DNA of 64,000 nucleotides from Helicobacter pylori (GTDB lineage Bacteria > Campylobacterota > Campylobacteria > Campylobacterales > Helicobacteraceae), in NCBI RefSeq assembly GCF_001653455.1, contig NZ_CP011486.1:620001-684000 (forward strand). Direction: 5' to 3'. Below, piece by piece: positions 36,743 through 46,828 of this stretch. Both the position numbers and the translations under genes were made by a program. A model generated the notes under the pieces. That model was not told where the DNA came from and did no database searches. It was given only the letters and a program-made list of their open reading frames with translations. Each line of letters opens with the position of its first letter. Within the stretch, counting starts at the first letter, position 1.

Positions 36743-36960
36743 AACAAATCCTTTCATCAATTGAGATTCAAGGCATGTTTGGCACACCTTGATAAGAATA
36801 TTTATACCACAACCCTATTAAAAGCATTGTTACAGATCAGCCAAATATCACAAAAATCTCAATAAGTGTTTTGTTTATTCACAAATTATATGATTAAGGT
36901 AAATCGTTATTTAAAAATACGCTCAATAAGGTTTTAAAACAGCAGTTCTTTTCAAGCTCC

Positions 36961-38262
36961 TTAAGGCTTTTTAAAAAACTTAAAATACCCGTTTTCAATG
37001 TTGGTTTGAGGGGCACGCGAAAGGCTTAAAGAACCGCTAGGAATGTCTTTAGTGATGGTGGTGCCGCTGCCAATTAAAACATTAGAGCCGATAGTTATGG
37101 GCGCAACTAGCTGGCTATCGCTCCCTATAAAGACATTTTCACCGATGATCGTTTGGTGTTTCTTTTTGCCATCATAATTGCAAGTGATCACGCCAGCCCC
37201 TACATTTGTGTTTTTCCCTATCTCACAATCCCCCAAATAGCTCAAATGCCCTGCTTTAGTGCCTTGAAGTTTAGCGTTTTTCGTCTCTACAAAATTCCCC
37301 ACATGGCTATCACAAATCACGCTTTTAGGGCGCGCATGGGCAAACGGCCCCACACTGCTGTTAATAATTTGGCTCTCTTCTATCACGCTATAAGCTTTAA
37401 TATGCGCGTTTTCTATCAAACAATTCCCGCTCAAACGCACCCCTTGTTCTAAAACACACTCCCCCTTAAAACTCACGCTTTTTTCTAAGTAAATACTCTT
37501 GGGTAATTGCATCACTACCCCCAAATCCATAGCGTTTTTTCGCAGTCTTTCTAGCATGATTTCTTCAGCCTTTGCTCTTTCTGTTTGGCAATTCACCCCT
37601 AAAAAAGACTCTTCTTCTAAAAAAATGGCGTCAATTGTTTCATTCCCCTTAATACCCAGAGCGACTAAATCCGTAAGGTAGTATTCTTTTTGGGCGTTTT
37701 GGTTATGAAGTTTTTGCAAGTATTTTTCTAAAAACTTTCTTTCAAAAAAATACACGCCAGCGTTCACGCTTTTAATGGCTTTTTCTCCATCATTAGCGTC
37801 CTTTTCTTCTACAATCTTTTTAACTTGATGGTTTTCTAAAATAACGCGCCCATAACCTTTAGGGTCAGCCAAATGCAATAATCCTATGGCGTTATTGTGG
37901 CTTTTCAATAAGGGGGTTAAAGCGTCTTTAGTGATTAAAGGCATGTCTGCATTCAAGATTAAAATCCGCTCATGTTGGGTAAGAATGGGCGTTTTGTCTT
38001 CTTGCATGATAGCCCCACCTGTCCCTGAATATTTTTCCACGATTTGAGTGTGGAAAACCACTCCCTTAAAACGCTTTAAAACCGCTTCTTTAATGCGTTC
38101 TTGTTGGTGGTGCAAGATAAGATGCACATCGTTACTGATTGAAAAAACCACTTCTAAAATATAAAACAACATAGGCTCCCCGCAAAGAGTGTGCAAAGTC
38201 TTAGGCAGGCTAGAGTGCATGCGAGTGCCTTTTCCAGCGGCTAGTATGATCACAGAAAGCAT
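36961..38262 (-). CDS. glmU: bifunctional GlcNAc-1-P uridyltransferase / GlcN-1-P acetyltransferase
   Basis: GlmU makes UDP-GlcNAc, the precursor for peptidoglycan and lipid A. The 433-residue length is slightly below the usual 455. The N-terminal pyrophosphorylase has [27 protein letters not shown] and LNADMPLI. The C-terminal left-handed beta helix carries [30 protein letters not shown] with the acetyl-transfer His. Both active sites are complete. It is the first gene of the leftward block, divergent from fliP. Confidence 0.96.
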   Translation of the reverse strand: MLSVIILAAGKGTRMHSSLPKTLHTLCGEPMLFYILEVVFSISNDVHLILHHQQERIKEAVLKRFKGVVFHTQIVEKYSGTGGAIMQEDKTPILTQHERILILNADMPLITKDALTPLLKSHNNAIGLLHLADPKGYGRVILENHQVKKIVEEKDANDGEKAIKSVNAGVYFFERKFLEKYLQKLHNQNAQKEYYLTDLVALGIKGNETIDAIFLEEESFLGVNCQTERAKAEEIMLERLRKNAMDLGVVMQLPKSIYLEKSVSFKGECVLEQGVRLSGNCLIENAHIKAYSVIEESQIINSSVGPFAHARPKSVICDSHVGNFVETKNAKLQGTKAGHLSYLGDCEIGKNTNVGAGVITCNYDGKKKHQTIIGENVFIGSDSQLVAPITIGSNVLIGSGTTITKDIPSGSLSLSRAPQTNIENGYFKFFKKP

Positions 38263-38358
38263 TAAAATCCTTCAATTTAGGGGTTATTTTAGAGAATTTT
38301 AACATGCCTTATCTTATAATTTGACCTTGTTTTCCATCAAAGATTTAAGGCTAGAATT

Positions 38359-39105
38359 TTGCGTTTTTTCATTTTTTTCATTCTCATTTGCCCTTTAATA
38401 TGCCCTTTAATGAGCGCTGATAGTGCACTACCTAGCGTCAATCTCTCTTTAAACGCCCCCAATGATCCCAAGCAACTCGTAACCACTCTTAATGTCATCG
38501 CTTTACTCACGCTTTTAGTTTTAGCCCCATCGTTGATTTTAGTGATGACGAGTTTCACCCGTTTGATCGTGGTGTTTTCTTTTTTAAGGACCGCTTTAGG
38601 CACGCAACAAACCCCACCCACTCAAATTTTAGTCTCACTCTCTTTGATATTGACTTTTTTCATCATGGAGCCTAGCTTGAAAAAGGCTTATGACACAGGG
38701 ATCAAACCCTATATGGATAAAAAGATTTCTTACACCGAAGCGTTTGAAAAAAGCGCTCTGCCTTTTAAAGAGTTTATGCTTAAAAACACACGAGAAAAGG
38801 ATCTAGCCCTTTTTTTTAGGATCAGAAACCTGCCTAACCCCAAAACCCCTGATGATGTGAGTTTGAGCGTTTTAATCCCGGCGTTTATGATAAGCGAATT
38901 GAAAACAGCGTTTCAAATCGGCTTTTTACTCTACTTGCCTTTTTTGGTGATTGATATGGTTATCAGCTCTATTTTAATGGCGATGGGTATGATGATGCTC
39001 CCGCCTGTAATGATTTCTTTACCCTTTAAAATTCTAGTGTTTATTTTAGTGGATGGGTTTAATTTATTGACCGAAAATTTAGTAGCGAGTTTTAAAATGG
39101 TGTAG
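38359..39105 (+). CDS. fliP: flagellar type III export protein FliP
   Basis: FliP forms part of the export gate (FliPQR) in the flagellar basal body. The 248-residue protein has a cleavable N-terminal signal, as FliP commonly does, and four membrane helices. Signature motifs are LTLLVLAPSLILVMTSFTRL, RTALGTQQTPPTQIL and ISELKTAFQIGFLLYLPFLVID-type loops, with MMLPPVMISLPFKIL at the end. The frame is intact here. The start is TTG after TAAGGC. It converges with fecA1. Confidence 0.95.
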   Translation: MRFFIFFILICPLICPLMSADSALPSVNLSLNAPNDPKQLVTTLNVIALLTLLVLAPSLILVMTSFTRLIVVFSFLRTALGTQQTPPTQILVSLSLILTFFIMEPSLKKAYDTGIKPYMDKKISYTEAFEKSALPFKEFMLKNTREKDLALFFRIRNLPNPKTPDDVSLSVLIPAFMISELKTAFQIGFLLYLPFLVIDMVISSILMAMGMMMLPPVMISLPFKILVFILVDGFNLLTENLVASFKMV

Positions 39106-39116
39106 CGTTAAAAAAT

Positions 39117-39138
39117 TCAAGCCAAAAAAATGGCTTGA
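39117..39138 (-). terminator. terminator between fecA1 and fliP
   Basis: TCAAGCC pairs with GGCTTGA around an A-rich loop. Read on the minus strand the stem is followed by ATTTTTTAACG, a good U-run for fecA1. On the plus strand no strong U-run follows, so fliP may need another signal. Confidence 0.65.
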
Positions 39139-39145
39139 GAGAGGT

Positions 39146-41449
39146 TTAAAATTCATAATTCAAATACGCTGTAATAGATCTCCCTGGTGCAGGCTCTCTT
39201 CCTGTAGGGCTTGTGCCAATCCCCCTAAAATAATACTTCATGTTAAAAAGGTTATTGATTTGCAAACTCCCTGTGATTTTATGCCTACCGCTTTGCCATA
39301 AAACTGAGCTCACTTGCACATTCAACACAAAATACAAGGGCAACAACCCCACTGAATTACAACCATACTCCAACCCCCCTGTATATTCTGGGTTTAGGGG
39401 CAAGCACACGGTTTGATCTTTGACTTGATTGAGCATGGAGCTATAAGCGTGGCTATAAAAATAGCTGCTAATACCAAAAGTCGTGTGCTTGTAAGTATAC
39501 ATCATGTCAAATATGAATTGGTTAGGGCTTACATAAGGCAAACGCTTCCCTTTAATGTCAAAGGGTTTATTGACAATGCCTGTAAAATAATAAGCAATGT
39601 CATCAGCGTTAGAAGTGATGCGTGCATCAATATAAGTGTAAGCCACATGAAATTGCAAACCCCTAATCGGCGCGTAATACAATTCCAATTCCACCCCTTG
39701 ACTCCTGGCATTCACAGGCTGTGGGCTATAGCCTCCTGCATAGTAACGATTGGCAAAAATCACAAAATAGTTGGTGTTAAAACTCAATAGATTTTTATAG
39801 CTATAGCGTTGCCCCACTTCAATTTCATTAAAAATTTGGTTGTAATTAGTCCTAGTAATGCCCACCATTGTGTGTTGTGGGGGGATAAAACTACGGCGGT
39901 AGTTCGCATACCATATCCAGTTTTCCATAGGTTTATAGCCAATATTAAAGGCCGGACTCCATTCGTTTTGACGCTGTTTTTTACTGGTCCATACGGAAAA
40001 ATCGTTCTTTTCTGGCTCTTTGTTATCGTAGTTTAAAAAGGTGTATCTAAGCCCTGGAGTTAGCACTAATTTAGAATCAAAAAGCTCTATCTTATCGCTC
40101 AACCATACCGCTGTATAGTTGTTAAACATTTCTTGATTGTTGCTAGGTTTTTTAGAAAGGACATAAGGAGGCATATGACACACCCCATCAATAATGTCTG
40201 ATTTTTCGCATGTGCTTTGATCGGATCTGATGAACATGTCCATCGTCATAAAACGCATGCCCACATTAAAAGTTTGCTTAACTTTATTGGTATTGACAAC
40301 CAAGTTCAAATTAGGCTCAAAAGCGTTCATCACATAACGCCTTAAATGATCAAAAATAAAAAATCCTGGATAATTTTGATCCGTATAAACAGGGCCTAAT
40401 TTAGGATTGGTATTGACATTTAAATAGTTAGAATCAAATTTAAAATCCCTTGACATGTCATGCCCATAGTAACTGAAAGTGAAATCCCCCCCTATTTTAT
40501 CCGTGTCCCCAAAAAAGTTTTGATACACAGCCCCCCATCGCTTCGCTCTCCCGCTTTTATCGTTATTAGGGCGGTTATTTTGAAAACGATTTTCATTATA
40601 TGCAGCTATACCTAAAGACCCAGGGTCTGTCAAAAAATAGCTGTAGTATTGGAAAAAAGCAGTGATTTTATTGCTCTCATTGATTTGATACAACGAATCT
40701 AGCAAGTAGTTTTGAATATCTGTAGGGCTGTTGTATCTAAACCCTTGCCCTTTGATCCAATTCACTTGAGCCTGAACCCCAAAATGCTTATTCATCATAC
40801 CCCCCGTTCTTAAATAGGTGTTAAAAAGCATGTTATTGGCTAAGCTTTTATCAATGTTTTTAGAATTTTGATTGAAAAACCCCCCATTTTCAGATTTACC
40901 CCAAAAAGTGGCCCTCTCGCTCACTTGACTCTCCCAATTGGTAGGAATGCCTTTGGTGATAATGTTGATCACACCGCCAAAAACATTAGGGCCATAACGC
41001 ACGCTCTCCCCACCCTTAGTTACGCTGATTCTATCCACAGATTGAAAGGTTACAGGAAAAATAACCGTGCCAATTTCAACATAGGGAGCGACATAAATGG
41101 GGATCCCATTGACTAAAATCATTCCCGTATTGGAGTGTCCTGGACCTCCCGCACCAAACCCCCTAATAGAAATGCTAGGCACAGCTCCAATACCTGTAGA
41201 GTTTCTAATATGCACGCCTGGCACATTTTGCAAGGCTTCTTCAATGCTTTGATTCGCGCTTTTAGTGAGTTGTTTGTTAGAAATCACCGTGCGAGAACCA
41301 ATATAGTTTTTAACTTCCTTACTCCTCCAACTCAAGGGTGCTTCTTTATCATTAGCTATTCCTGAAGCTTCCACCCTTTCCAAATTATGAGTTTTCATCG
41401 CATGCACGCCATGACTCAAAACAACTAGAGAGACTAAGATTCTTTTCAT
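39146..41449 (-). CDS. fecA1: TonB-dependent outer-membrane ferric citrate-type receptor
   Basis: The 767-residue protein has a signal peptide (MKRILVSLVVLSHGVHA). A plug domain follows at about 50-170 (EALQNVPGVHIRNSTGIG, SIRGFGAGGPGHSN, GGESVRYGPNVFGGVINI). The barrel ends in Phe (GRSITAYLNYEF). It imports ferric citrate-like siderophores with TonB-ExbBD. H. pylori has three fecA paralogues; position next to feoB identifies fecA1 (HP0686, from memory). A classical TonB box is not obvious near residue 25-35. A Fur-like site lies upstream. Confidence 0.92.
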   Translation of the reverse strand: MKRILVSLVVLSHGVHAMKTHNLERVEASGIANDKEAPLSWRSKEVKNYIGSRTVISNKQLTKSANQSIEEALQNVPGVHIRNSTGIGAVPSISIRGFGAGGPGHSNTGMILVNGIPIYVAPYVEIGTVIFPVTFQSVDRISVTKGGESVRYGPNVFGGVINIITKGIPTNWESQVSERATFWGKSENGGFFNQNSKNIDKSLANNMLFNTYLRTGGMMNKHFGVQAQVNWIKGQGFRYNSPTDIQNYLLDSLYQINESNKITAFFQYYSYFLTDPGSLGIAAYNENRFQNNRPNNDKSGRAKRWGAVYQNFFGDTDKIGGDFTFSYYGHDMSRDFKFDSNYLNVNTNPKLGPVYTDQNYPGFFIFDHLRRYVMNAFEPNLNLVVNTNKVKQTFNVGMRFMTMDMFIRSDQSTCEKSDIIDGVCHMPPYVLSKKPSNNQEMFNNYTAVWLSDKIELFDSKLVLTPGLRYTFLNYDNKEPEKNDFSVWTSKKQRQNEWSPAFNIGYKPMENWIWYANYRRSFIPPQHTMVGITRTNYNQIFNEIEVGQRYSYKNLLSFNTNYFVIFANRYYAGGYSPQPVNARSQGVELELYYAPIRGLQFHVAYTYIDARITSNADDIAYYFTGIVNKPFDIKGKRLPYVSPNQFIFDMMYTYKHTTFGISSYFYSHAYSSMLNQVKDQTVCLPLNPEYTGGLEYGCNSVGLLPLYFVLNVQVSSVLWQSGRHKITGSLQINNLFNMKYYFRGIGTSPTGREPAPGRSITAYLNYEF

Positions 41450-41491
41450 TTACCACCTTTTATAAGAAATGTTCCTTTTTACAACAAGGCG

Positions 41492-41514
41492 TAATTTATA
41501 ATAATTATTCTTAT
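41492..41514 (-). promoter_or_regulatory. Fur-box-like operator and promoter of fecA1
   Basis: The stretch TAATTTATAATAATTATTC plus TTA lies 43-65 bases before the fecA1 start. It holds the TAATAATTATTC core of H. pylori Fur sites and an overlapping ATTATAA/TTATAAT -10-like sequence on the minus strand. It fits iron repression of fecA1. The rest of the 264-base gap up to feoB is AT-rich with a GGGTTTAAACCC palindrome-like stretch at about 41681-41694. Confidence 0.55.
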
Positions 41515-41713
41515 TTTTAGCTTAAATTTTTAAACAATTATTATTTAAATAAAAATTAATGGTTTTTTTTAATAAAGAATGCCGGTTGATGCGAACATTT
41601 ACAGAAAGGATTGGAATATAAAGAAAAATAAAAATTTTTTAATATTTTTTTAAGAATGAGATGGATTTTTAAACATTTAAAGGGTTTAAACCCTTTAGTT
41701 TAATCATTAAGCT

Positions 41714-43642
41714 TTAAAAAAAGATTTTAGTCGCATAAAAAGCTATCAGTGAAAAGAAATACGCCACAACGGTTGTAAAAATGAATAAATACGCTACAAA
41801 TTTTATCCCCCCAGCTTCCCTACCAAAAGTGATGGTCGCTGCAAAACAAGGAATATAAAACATCACAAACACGATAAAAGCGATCCCGCTAGGCACGCTG
41901 ACTTCTTTTCTAATCACCTCTCTAAAAGCGTCAGATTTTTCATTTTGATCCCCTAAAGAAAACAACACCCCCAAAGTGGAAACGACCACTTCTTTAGCCA
42001 TAAACCCGGTTACAAGCGAGACGCTCAAACGCCAATCAAAATCCATAGGGCTAAAGACTTTCTCTAAATACGCCCCCCCTCTCCCCACAATGCTATTTTT
42101 TAAATTCTTTTTATCCAATTCCGTTTTCAATTCTTTTAATTTTTCTTCTTTAGCTTCGCTTGAAAGAGTGGTATCTTTATTCACTAATAAGCTTTCTTGT
42201 TTGTAAGTTTTCATGGCCGCATCGCTTTTAGGGTATTGAGACATAAACCAGATTAAAATCGCTCCCACTAAAATATAAGTCCCGGCTTTTTTGAGGTAAG
42301 AAAGCGATTTGGTATAAATGCTAAAATAAATCATTCTAGAACTAGGCAAGCGGTATTTGGGCATTTCCATAATAAAGGATTCGGTTTGTCCTTTAAACAC
42401 GCTTAATTTGAGTAATTTAGCCATCACTAGTGCCACAACCGCCCCCAAAATATAAATGCAAAACAGCACAAACCCCGCGCTTGAAGAGGGGAAAAACGAT
42501 CCCACAAACAGCACATAAATAGGCAGTCTTGCTGAGCAGCTCATAAACCCGATTACAAAAAGCGTGATCAATCGTTCGTTATAATTTTGCAAGGTTCTTG
42601 TCGCCATGTAAGCTGGCACAGAGCAGCCAAAACCGGTGATTAAAGGGATAAAGCTCTTCCCATGCAAGCCAAATTTATGCAAGATCCCATCCAATAAAAA
42701 CGCTACCCTACTCATATAACCCGTCGTTTCTAGTAAAGAAATCCCAAAATACAACACCACGATTAACGGCAAGAATGAAACCGTCGCCCCCACTCCCCCA
42801 ATAATGCCATCGCCCACCAAAGACGCTAAATCTTCATTAGCCACATTTTCCTTAATGCTATCGCTTAAAAATTTAAACCCCTCTTCTAGCAATTTTTGCA
42901 ACCCTCCCCCTATTAAAAAACTCAAAGAGAAAATGATAAACATGAACCCTAGAAAAATCAAAATCCCATAACGCTTGTGCATCAAAATTTTATCAATCTT
43001 GTAAGTGTGTTCAAAGCTCGCATTTTGTTGGTTTTCACGGATCACTGATTTAGCGATTCTTTGAGCACTCTGGCTGTATTTTAAAGACTCTTTAAAGCTT
43101 TGAGACGGAACTTTTATGCTTTCATTATTGGTAGTCTTTTGAGAATAAAGTTTGACAATTTCATCCAATAAAAGCTCTGTATTCAAGCGATCTTCTTTGG
43201 ATCTTGCGCTTGTAGGCACGCACACAACCCCCAATTCTTTAGAAAGCCTTTCTGTATCAATTTTAATGCCTTCTTTTTGTGCTTCATCCCACATGTTGAG
43301 TGCGAGCAGCATTTTTTGATTCGTGTCTAGTAATTGCACGCTTAAGGCTAGATTGCGCTCTAAATTGGTGGAATCCACCACATTAAGAATGAGATCGTAT
43401 TGCCCCTTTTCTAAAAAATCTTTAGTAACCTTTTCTTCAGTGGTGAAATCATTGAGCGCGTAAGTGCCCGGTAAATCAATGATAGTGATTTGATGCTCTT
43501 TATGGATCAAACTCACTTCCATTTTATCCACGGTAACCCCGGCAAAATTCCCCACTTTCAAATGGGCGTTACTTAAAGCGTTAATAAGAGATGATTTCCC
43601 TACATTAGGCTGGCCCACAAGAGCGACAATGATTTCTTCCAC
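41714..43642 (-). CDS. feoB: ferrous iron transporter FeoB
   Basis: FeoB imports Fe2+ across the inner membrane and is the main iron route of H. pylori. The 642-residue protein starts with a G-protein domain: GQPNVGKSS at 10-18, TVD in the switch I region, DLPGTYAL and NMWD (G4). A membrane part follows with two gate motifs, FGCSVPAYMATRTL and IPCFAATITFGREAGG. No FeoA gene is adjacent. The upstream region carries TATAAT on the minus strand and Fur-like AT repeats. Confidence 0.96.
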   Translation of the reverse strand: MEEIIVALVGQPNVGKSSLINALSNAHLKVGNFAGVTVDKMEVSLIHKEHQITIIDLPGTYALNDFTTEEKVTKDFLEKGQYDLILNVVDSTNLERNLALSVQLLDTNQKMLLALNMWDEAQKEGIKIDTERLSKELGVVCVPTSARSKEDRLNTELLLDEIVKLYSQKTTNNESIKVPSQSFKESLKYSQSAQRIAKSVIRENQQNASFEHTYKIDKILMHKRYGILIFLGFMFIIFSLSFLIGGGLQKLLEEGFKFLSDSIKENVANEDLASLVGDGIIGGVGATVSFLPLIVVLYFGISLLETTGYMSRVAFLLDGILHKFGLHGKSFIPLITGFGCSVPAYMATRTLQNYNERLITLFVIGFMSCSARLPIYVLFVGSFFPSSSAGFVLFCIYILGAVVALVMAKLLKLSVFKGQTESFIMEMPKYRLPSSRMIYFSIYTKSLSYLKKAGTYILVGAILIWFMSQYPKSDAAMKTYKQESLLVNKDTTLSSEAKEEKLKELKTELDKKNLKNSIVGRGGAYLEKVFSPMDFDWRLSVSLVTGFMAKEVVVSTLGVLFSLGDQNEKSDAFREVIRKEVSVPSGIAFIVFVMFYIPCFAATITFGREAGGIKFVAYLFIFTTVVAYFFSLIAFYATKIFF

Positions 43643-43703
43643 TTCTAATTCTCCGCATTAAAGTTTTTTAATTTTTGTCATATAGTTTTCGTATTAAAAA
43701 TTA

Positions 43704-43740
43704 GCATTATAGCGCTATAAGACTAATTATTATATAATAA
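43704..43740. promoter_or_regulatory. feoB promoter with Fur-like repeats; possible plus-strand promoter
   Basis: On the minus strand TATAAT lies at 43706-43711, 64 bases before feoB. Next to it is TAATTATTATATAATAA at 43724-43740, close to the TAATAATnATTATTA Fur motif. On the plus strand TATAAT at 43733-43738 lies 35 bases before the exonuclease gene, so one Fur site may lie between divergent promoters. Sequence-pattern evidence only. Confidence 0.5.
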
Positions 43741-43772
43741 GGAAATACAGAGTATTAAAATTTAAGGGGCAT

Positions 43773-44588
43773 GTGGTGTTGTGTGTGTTTGATATAGAGA
43801 CTATTCCTAACATAGAATTGTGCAAAAAGCATTTTGAATTAAAAGAAGATGATGCGCTAAAAATCTGTGAATGGAGTTTTAAAAGGCAAAAAGAAAAGAG
43901 CGGGAGCGAGTTTCTGCCCCTTTATTTGCATGAGATTATTTCTATTGCAGCAGTCATTGGCGATGATTACGGAAAGTTTGTCAAAGTGGGGAATTTTGGT
44001 CAAAAACACGAGAATAAAGAGGATTTTATAAGCGAAAAAGAGCTTTTAGAAGACTTTTTTAAATATTTTAACGAAAAGCAGCCGCGCCTGATTAGTTTTA
44101 ATGGTAGAGGCTTTGATATGCCCCTACTCACGCTCAAAGCCCTTAAACACAATTTAACTTTAGACGCTTTTTATCATCAAGAAAACAAATGGGAAAATTA
44201 CCGCTCCCGTTATAGCGAGCAGTTTCATTTGGATTTAATGGATAGCTTGAGCCATCATGGGGTGGTTAGGGGGTTGAATTTGAATGGCATTTGCTCCATG
44301 ACGAATATTCCTGGTAAATTTGATGTGAGCGGGGATTTAGTGCATAAGATTTATTATAACCCTGATTTAAGCCAAAAAGAGAAAAAAGACACTATTGATA
44401 GTTATTGCCAAAGCGATGTGCTTAACACCTATTGGCTTTTTTTAAAATACGAAGTGTTGAAAGGGGCTTTAAATAAGGAACAATACCTTGGGTTACTGGG
44501 CGATTTTTTAGAAAAATTCCCTAAGGAAAAATCTTATTCAAGCGTGTTTATCAACGCTTTAGAAAAAGAAATTAGGGAGTTTGCTTGA
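43773..44588 (+). CDS. DnaQ-like 3'-5' exonuclease (PolB exonuclease-2 family)
   Basis: A 271-residue ribonuclease H-fold nuclease. The DEDD residues are visible: Asp and Glu in CVFDIETIPN near residue 6-8, Asp in SFNGRGFDMPLL, and Asp in YCQSDVLNTYWLF near residue 213. These fit the predicted 3'-5' exonuclease family related to the PolB proofreading domain. The substrate and role are unknown. The gene is complete. Its last 400 bases are duplicated after the R-M genes at 46829-47228. The start is GTG; TTAAGGGG precedes it. Confidence 0.85.
   Translation: MVLCVFDIETIPNIELCKKHFELKEDDALKICEWSFKRQKEKSGSEFLPLYLHEIISIAAVIGDDYGKFVKVGNFGQKHENKEDFISEKELLEDFFKYFNEKQPRLISFNGRGFDMPLLTLKALKHNLTLDAFYHQENKWENYRSRYSEQFHLDLMDSLSHHGVVRGLNLNGICSMTNIPGKFDVSGDLVHKIYYNPDLSQKEKKDTIDSYCQSDVLNTYWLFLKYEVLKGALNKEQYLGLLGDFLEKFPKEKSYSSVFINALEKEIREFA
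44189..44588 (+). repeat. left copy of 400-base direct repeat around the R-M pair
   Basis: Bases 44189-44588 and 46829-47228 are colinear at a constant offset of 2,640 with no gap. I count 10 differences by eye, about 97.5% identity. The left copy is the 3' end of the exonuclease gene. The 2,240 bases between them hold exactly the methyltransferase and endonuclease genes. Confidence 0.95.
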
Positions 44589-44594
44589 AAATTT

Positions 44595-45860
44595 ATGATT
44601 GATTATAGAAACAATATATCTAACATTTTTAATAAAGAGTATTTTATGCCTACAATATCAAAAAATAAACCATATGGTTTTATTAAAAATTTTGAGTTTT
44701 ACACAATTAAACACATTAAGGATATGGGTTCTCACCCTAGCGAAGACCATTTAAACAAATTACTAGAATTGTTTAAACAAGATTTAAATGTTGATCTAAA
44801 AAGAGAGATAGCAAGCTCTATTGGTAGGCAACTTGATGATGATACAATCTATATTTTCTTAAAGCAAGAAGCTTTTAAAGAACATTACATGGAAGTCATT
44901 TATCAATTTTTACGCACTGCTTTGTATAAGTCTAAGGATATACGATTTGCAAAATTATGCGATGACTTGTTGCAATACTATCAAAATGAAAACATGCAAA
45001 AAATGAAACAATACTATGACTACCGCCATACTAAAAAATCATCTTTAAAAATTACAGAAAATATTATTGAAAAACCTTCTTTATTAGTTGGAGATAATGC
45101 ACAAACGCTCAATAAAATTGCTCCTAATTCCATTAATCTTATTTTTACTTCCCCACCTTACTATAATGCTAGAATTTATAATAATTATAAAAATTACAAA
45201 GATTATCTAAGTGCTATGTCGCAAAGTTTAAAGGCTTGTTTTAGAGTGCTAGAAGAAGGGCGTTTTATTATCATTAATGTTTCGCCTGTGATTACTAAGA
45301 GAGCTGGGCGTGAGTTTGAAAGTGTGCGTTACCCTATTCATTTTGATTTCCATCAAATTTTAATTGACAATGGATTTTACTTTGTAGATGAAATTTTATG
45401 GATTAAACCTGATTTTAGCGTGCCTAATCGTATTGGAGGGTATTTACAAAATAAAAAACCTTTGGGATACAAACCTAATTGTGTGAGTGAAAGTTTGTTG
45501 GTTTATCGCAAAAAAGCCCCTTTCCTACTAGATAAAAATATTAAAATGGCTGAAAAACGATTAAAATCAAATAAACAAAATAATACTTTATTTGGAAAAA
45601 AAGAATTGCCTATAGAAACCACTAATTGTTGGTATATTGCTCCAAAGTCTAGTAAAGACCATCCGGCAGTATTCCCCGAAAGTCTTTGTGAAAGAGTTCT
45701 AAATTATTATTCTTTTGAAAATGAAGTTGTATGCGACCCTTTTGCCGGTAGTGGTACTTTTGGAATAGTTGCAAAATCTATGGGACGCATTCCTTTATTA
45801 TGTGAACAACATCCAAAATATGCTCAAAATCTAATCAAACTTGGTTTTAAGGAAATCTAA
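44595..45860 (+). CDS. type II DNA methyltransferase, probable N4-cytosine (beta class)
   Basis: The 421-residue protein has TSPPYYNARIY with SPPY at 186-189, the catalytic motif IV usual for N4-cytosine enzymes. DPFAGSGTFG at 381-390 near the C-terminus is the SAM-binding motif. Motif IV before the SAM motif defines the beta class. The first 150 residues are extra and helical, perhaps for target recognition. The ATG lies six bases after the exonuclease stop. It overlaps or abuts the nuclease gene. AT-rich codon use differs from its neighbours. Recognition site is unknown. Confidence 0.88.
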   Translation: MIDYRNNISNIFNKEYFMPTISKNKPYGFIKNFEFYTIKHIKDMGSHPSEDHLNKLLELFKQDLNVDLKREIASSIGRQLDDDTIYIFLKQEAFKEHYMEVIYQFLRTALYKSKDIRFAKLCDDLLQYYQNENMQKMKQYYDYRHTKKSSLKITENIIEKPSLLVGDNAQTLNKIAPNSINLIFTSPPYYNARIYNNYKNYKDYLSAMSQSLKACFRVLEEGRFIIINVSPVITKRAGREFESVRYPIHFDFHQILIDNGFYFVDEILWIKPDFSVPNRIGGYLQNKKPLGYKPNCVSESLLVYRKKAPFLLDKNIKMAEKRLKSNKQNNTLFGKKELPIETTNCWYIAPKSSKDHPAVFPESLCERVLNYYSFENEVVCDPFAGSGTFGIVAKSMGRIPLLCEQHPKYAQNLIKLGFKEI

Positions 45861-45864
45861 AAAA

Positions 45865-46737
45865 ATGAATTTTAATGAATTAGCTTTAAATCATACGATT
45901 GATTTACTCTTAAAAGGAAAAGATTATAGAGAAGTAGTTTTAAACACTATTAACACAGAATTTTTAGATTTTGCTATATCTTTTTTTAAAGATATTATTT
46001 ACGCAAAAATGCATGATAAATCTATAAATTTTAGTTGGTATCAGCAATATGTTATGGATAACAAAGATCCAAAAGATATAGCCATTTTGTGTGGAACCAA
46101 TATCAAAACTATTTTTAATACTTATGGGACTTCTACTAAAGAAGTTGTTTTAGATATTGCACAAAATAATTTAAAATATCTATATGAAATATTGCAAAAT
46201 TTAGAAAACGACAACATGAAAGATTTAGGTATCAATATTAAAATTACCTATAAAGATATTAGTGTTAATTTAGACTTAAAAGAAAGCTTGCTTATCATTA
46301 ATGCCCTAGCAACCAAGAAAATTGCTTTAAGAGGAAGTGCATATTCTATGATAGGAAAAAGAATTGAAAAGCCTTTAATGTTGGAATTGTGTAAGCGTTG
46401 TGGTATTTTAGAAAGTCATATTGACGCAACTAATTTTAAAAAAGACAAAAAATTAGAATATGATAGAGAAGTAGATTTTAAACTTTATAACAAGGATAGG
46501 AGTAAAGTTTATAGGGTAGAAGTTAAATTAATGAGTAAAGGCAATCCCGAAAGTGCTGATGCAGTCATTGCAAGAGATACGGATATTTTTATAGCTTACA
46601 CCTTAAGTGAACAAAATAAACAACAGCTTGAAAGTTTAAATATTGTTTATTTAGCCCTAAAAAATAATTCCAATATTATATTAGATTTTAAAAAGCTCTG
46701 TAAGCGTTTAGATATACCATTAATAAATTACCTATAA
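45865..46737 (+). CDS. type II restriction endonuclease, PD-(D/E)xK fold
   Basis: A 290-residue protein directly behind the methyltransferase. EYDREVDFKLYN holds Asp204, and YRVEVKLMSKG holds Glu219-x-Lys221, together a typical D...ExK core at 15 residues spacing. An N-terminal helical part carries KDPKDIAILCGTNIKTI, which could be a DNA-binding helix. The ATG at 45865 is 11 bases after AAGGA inside the preceding gene; a TTG start at 45841 would overlap. The pairing with the methyltransferase is the best evidence of function. Confidence 0.82.
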   Translation: MNFNELALNHTIDLLLKGKDYREVVLNTINTEFLDFAISFFKDIIYAKMHDKSINFSWYQQYVMDNKDPKDIAILCGTNIKTIFNTYGTSTKEVVLDIAQNNLKYLYEILQNLENDNMKDLGINIKITYKDISVNLDLKESLLIINALATKKIALRGSAYSMIGKRIEKPLMLELCKRCGILESHIDATNFKKDKKLEYDREVDFKLYNKDRSKVYRVEVKLMSKGNPESADAVIARDTDIFIAYTLSEQNKQQLESLNIVYLALKNNSNIILDFKKLCKRLDIPLINYL

Positions 46738-46828
46738 CAAATCTATACTCTATTATTTAAAATATTGTGAATTTTAGAAAAATTATTTATTATTTTTTAA
46801 AGCCCTAAAAATATTTTTTTTTATGATT

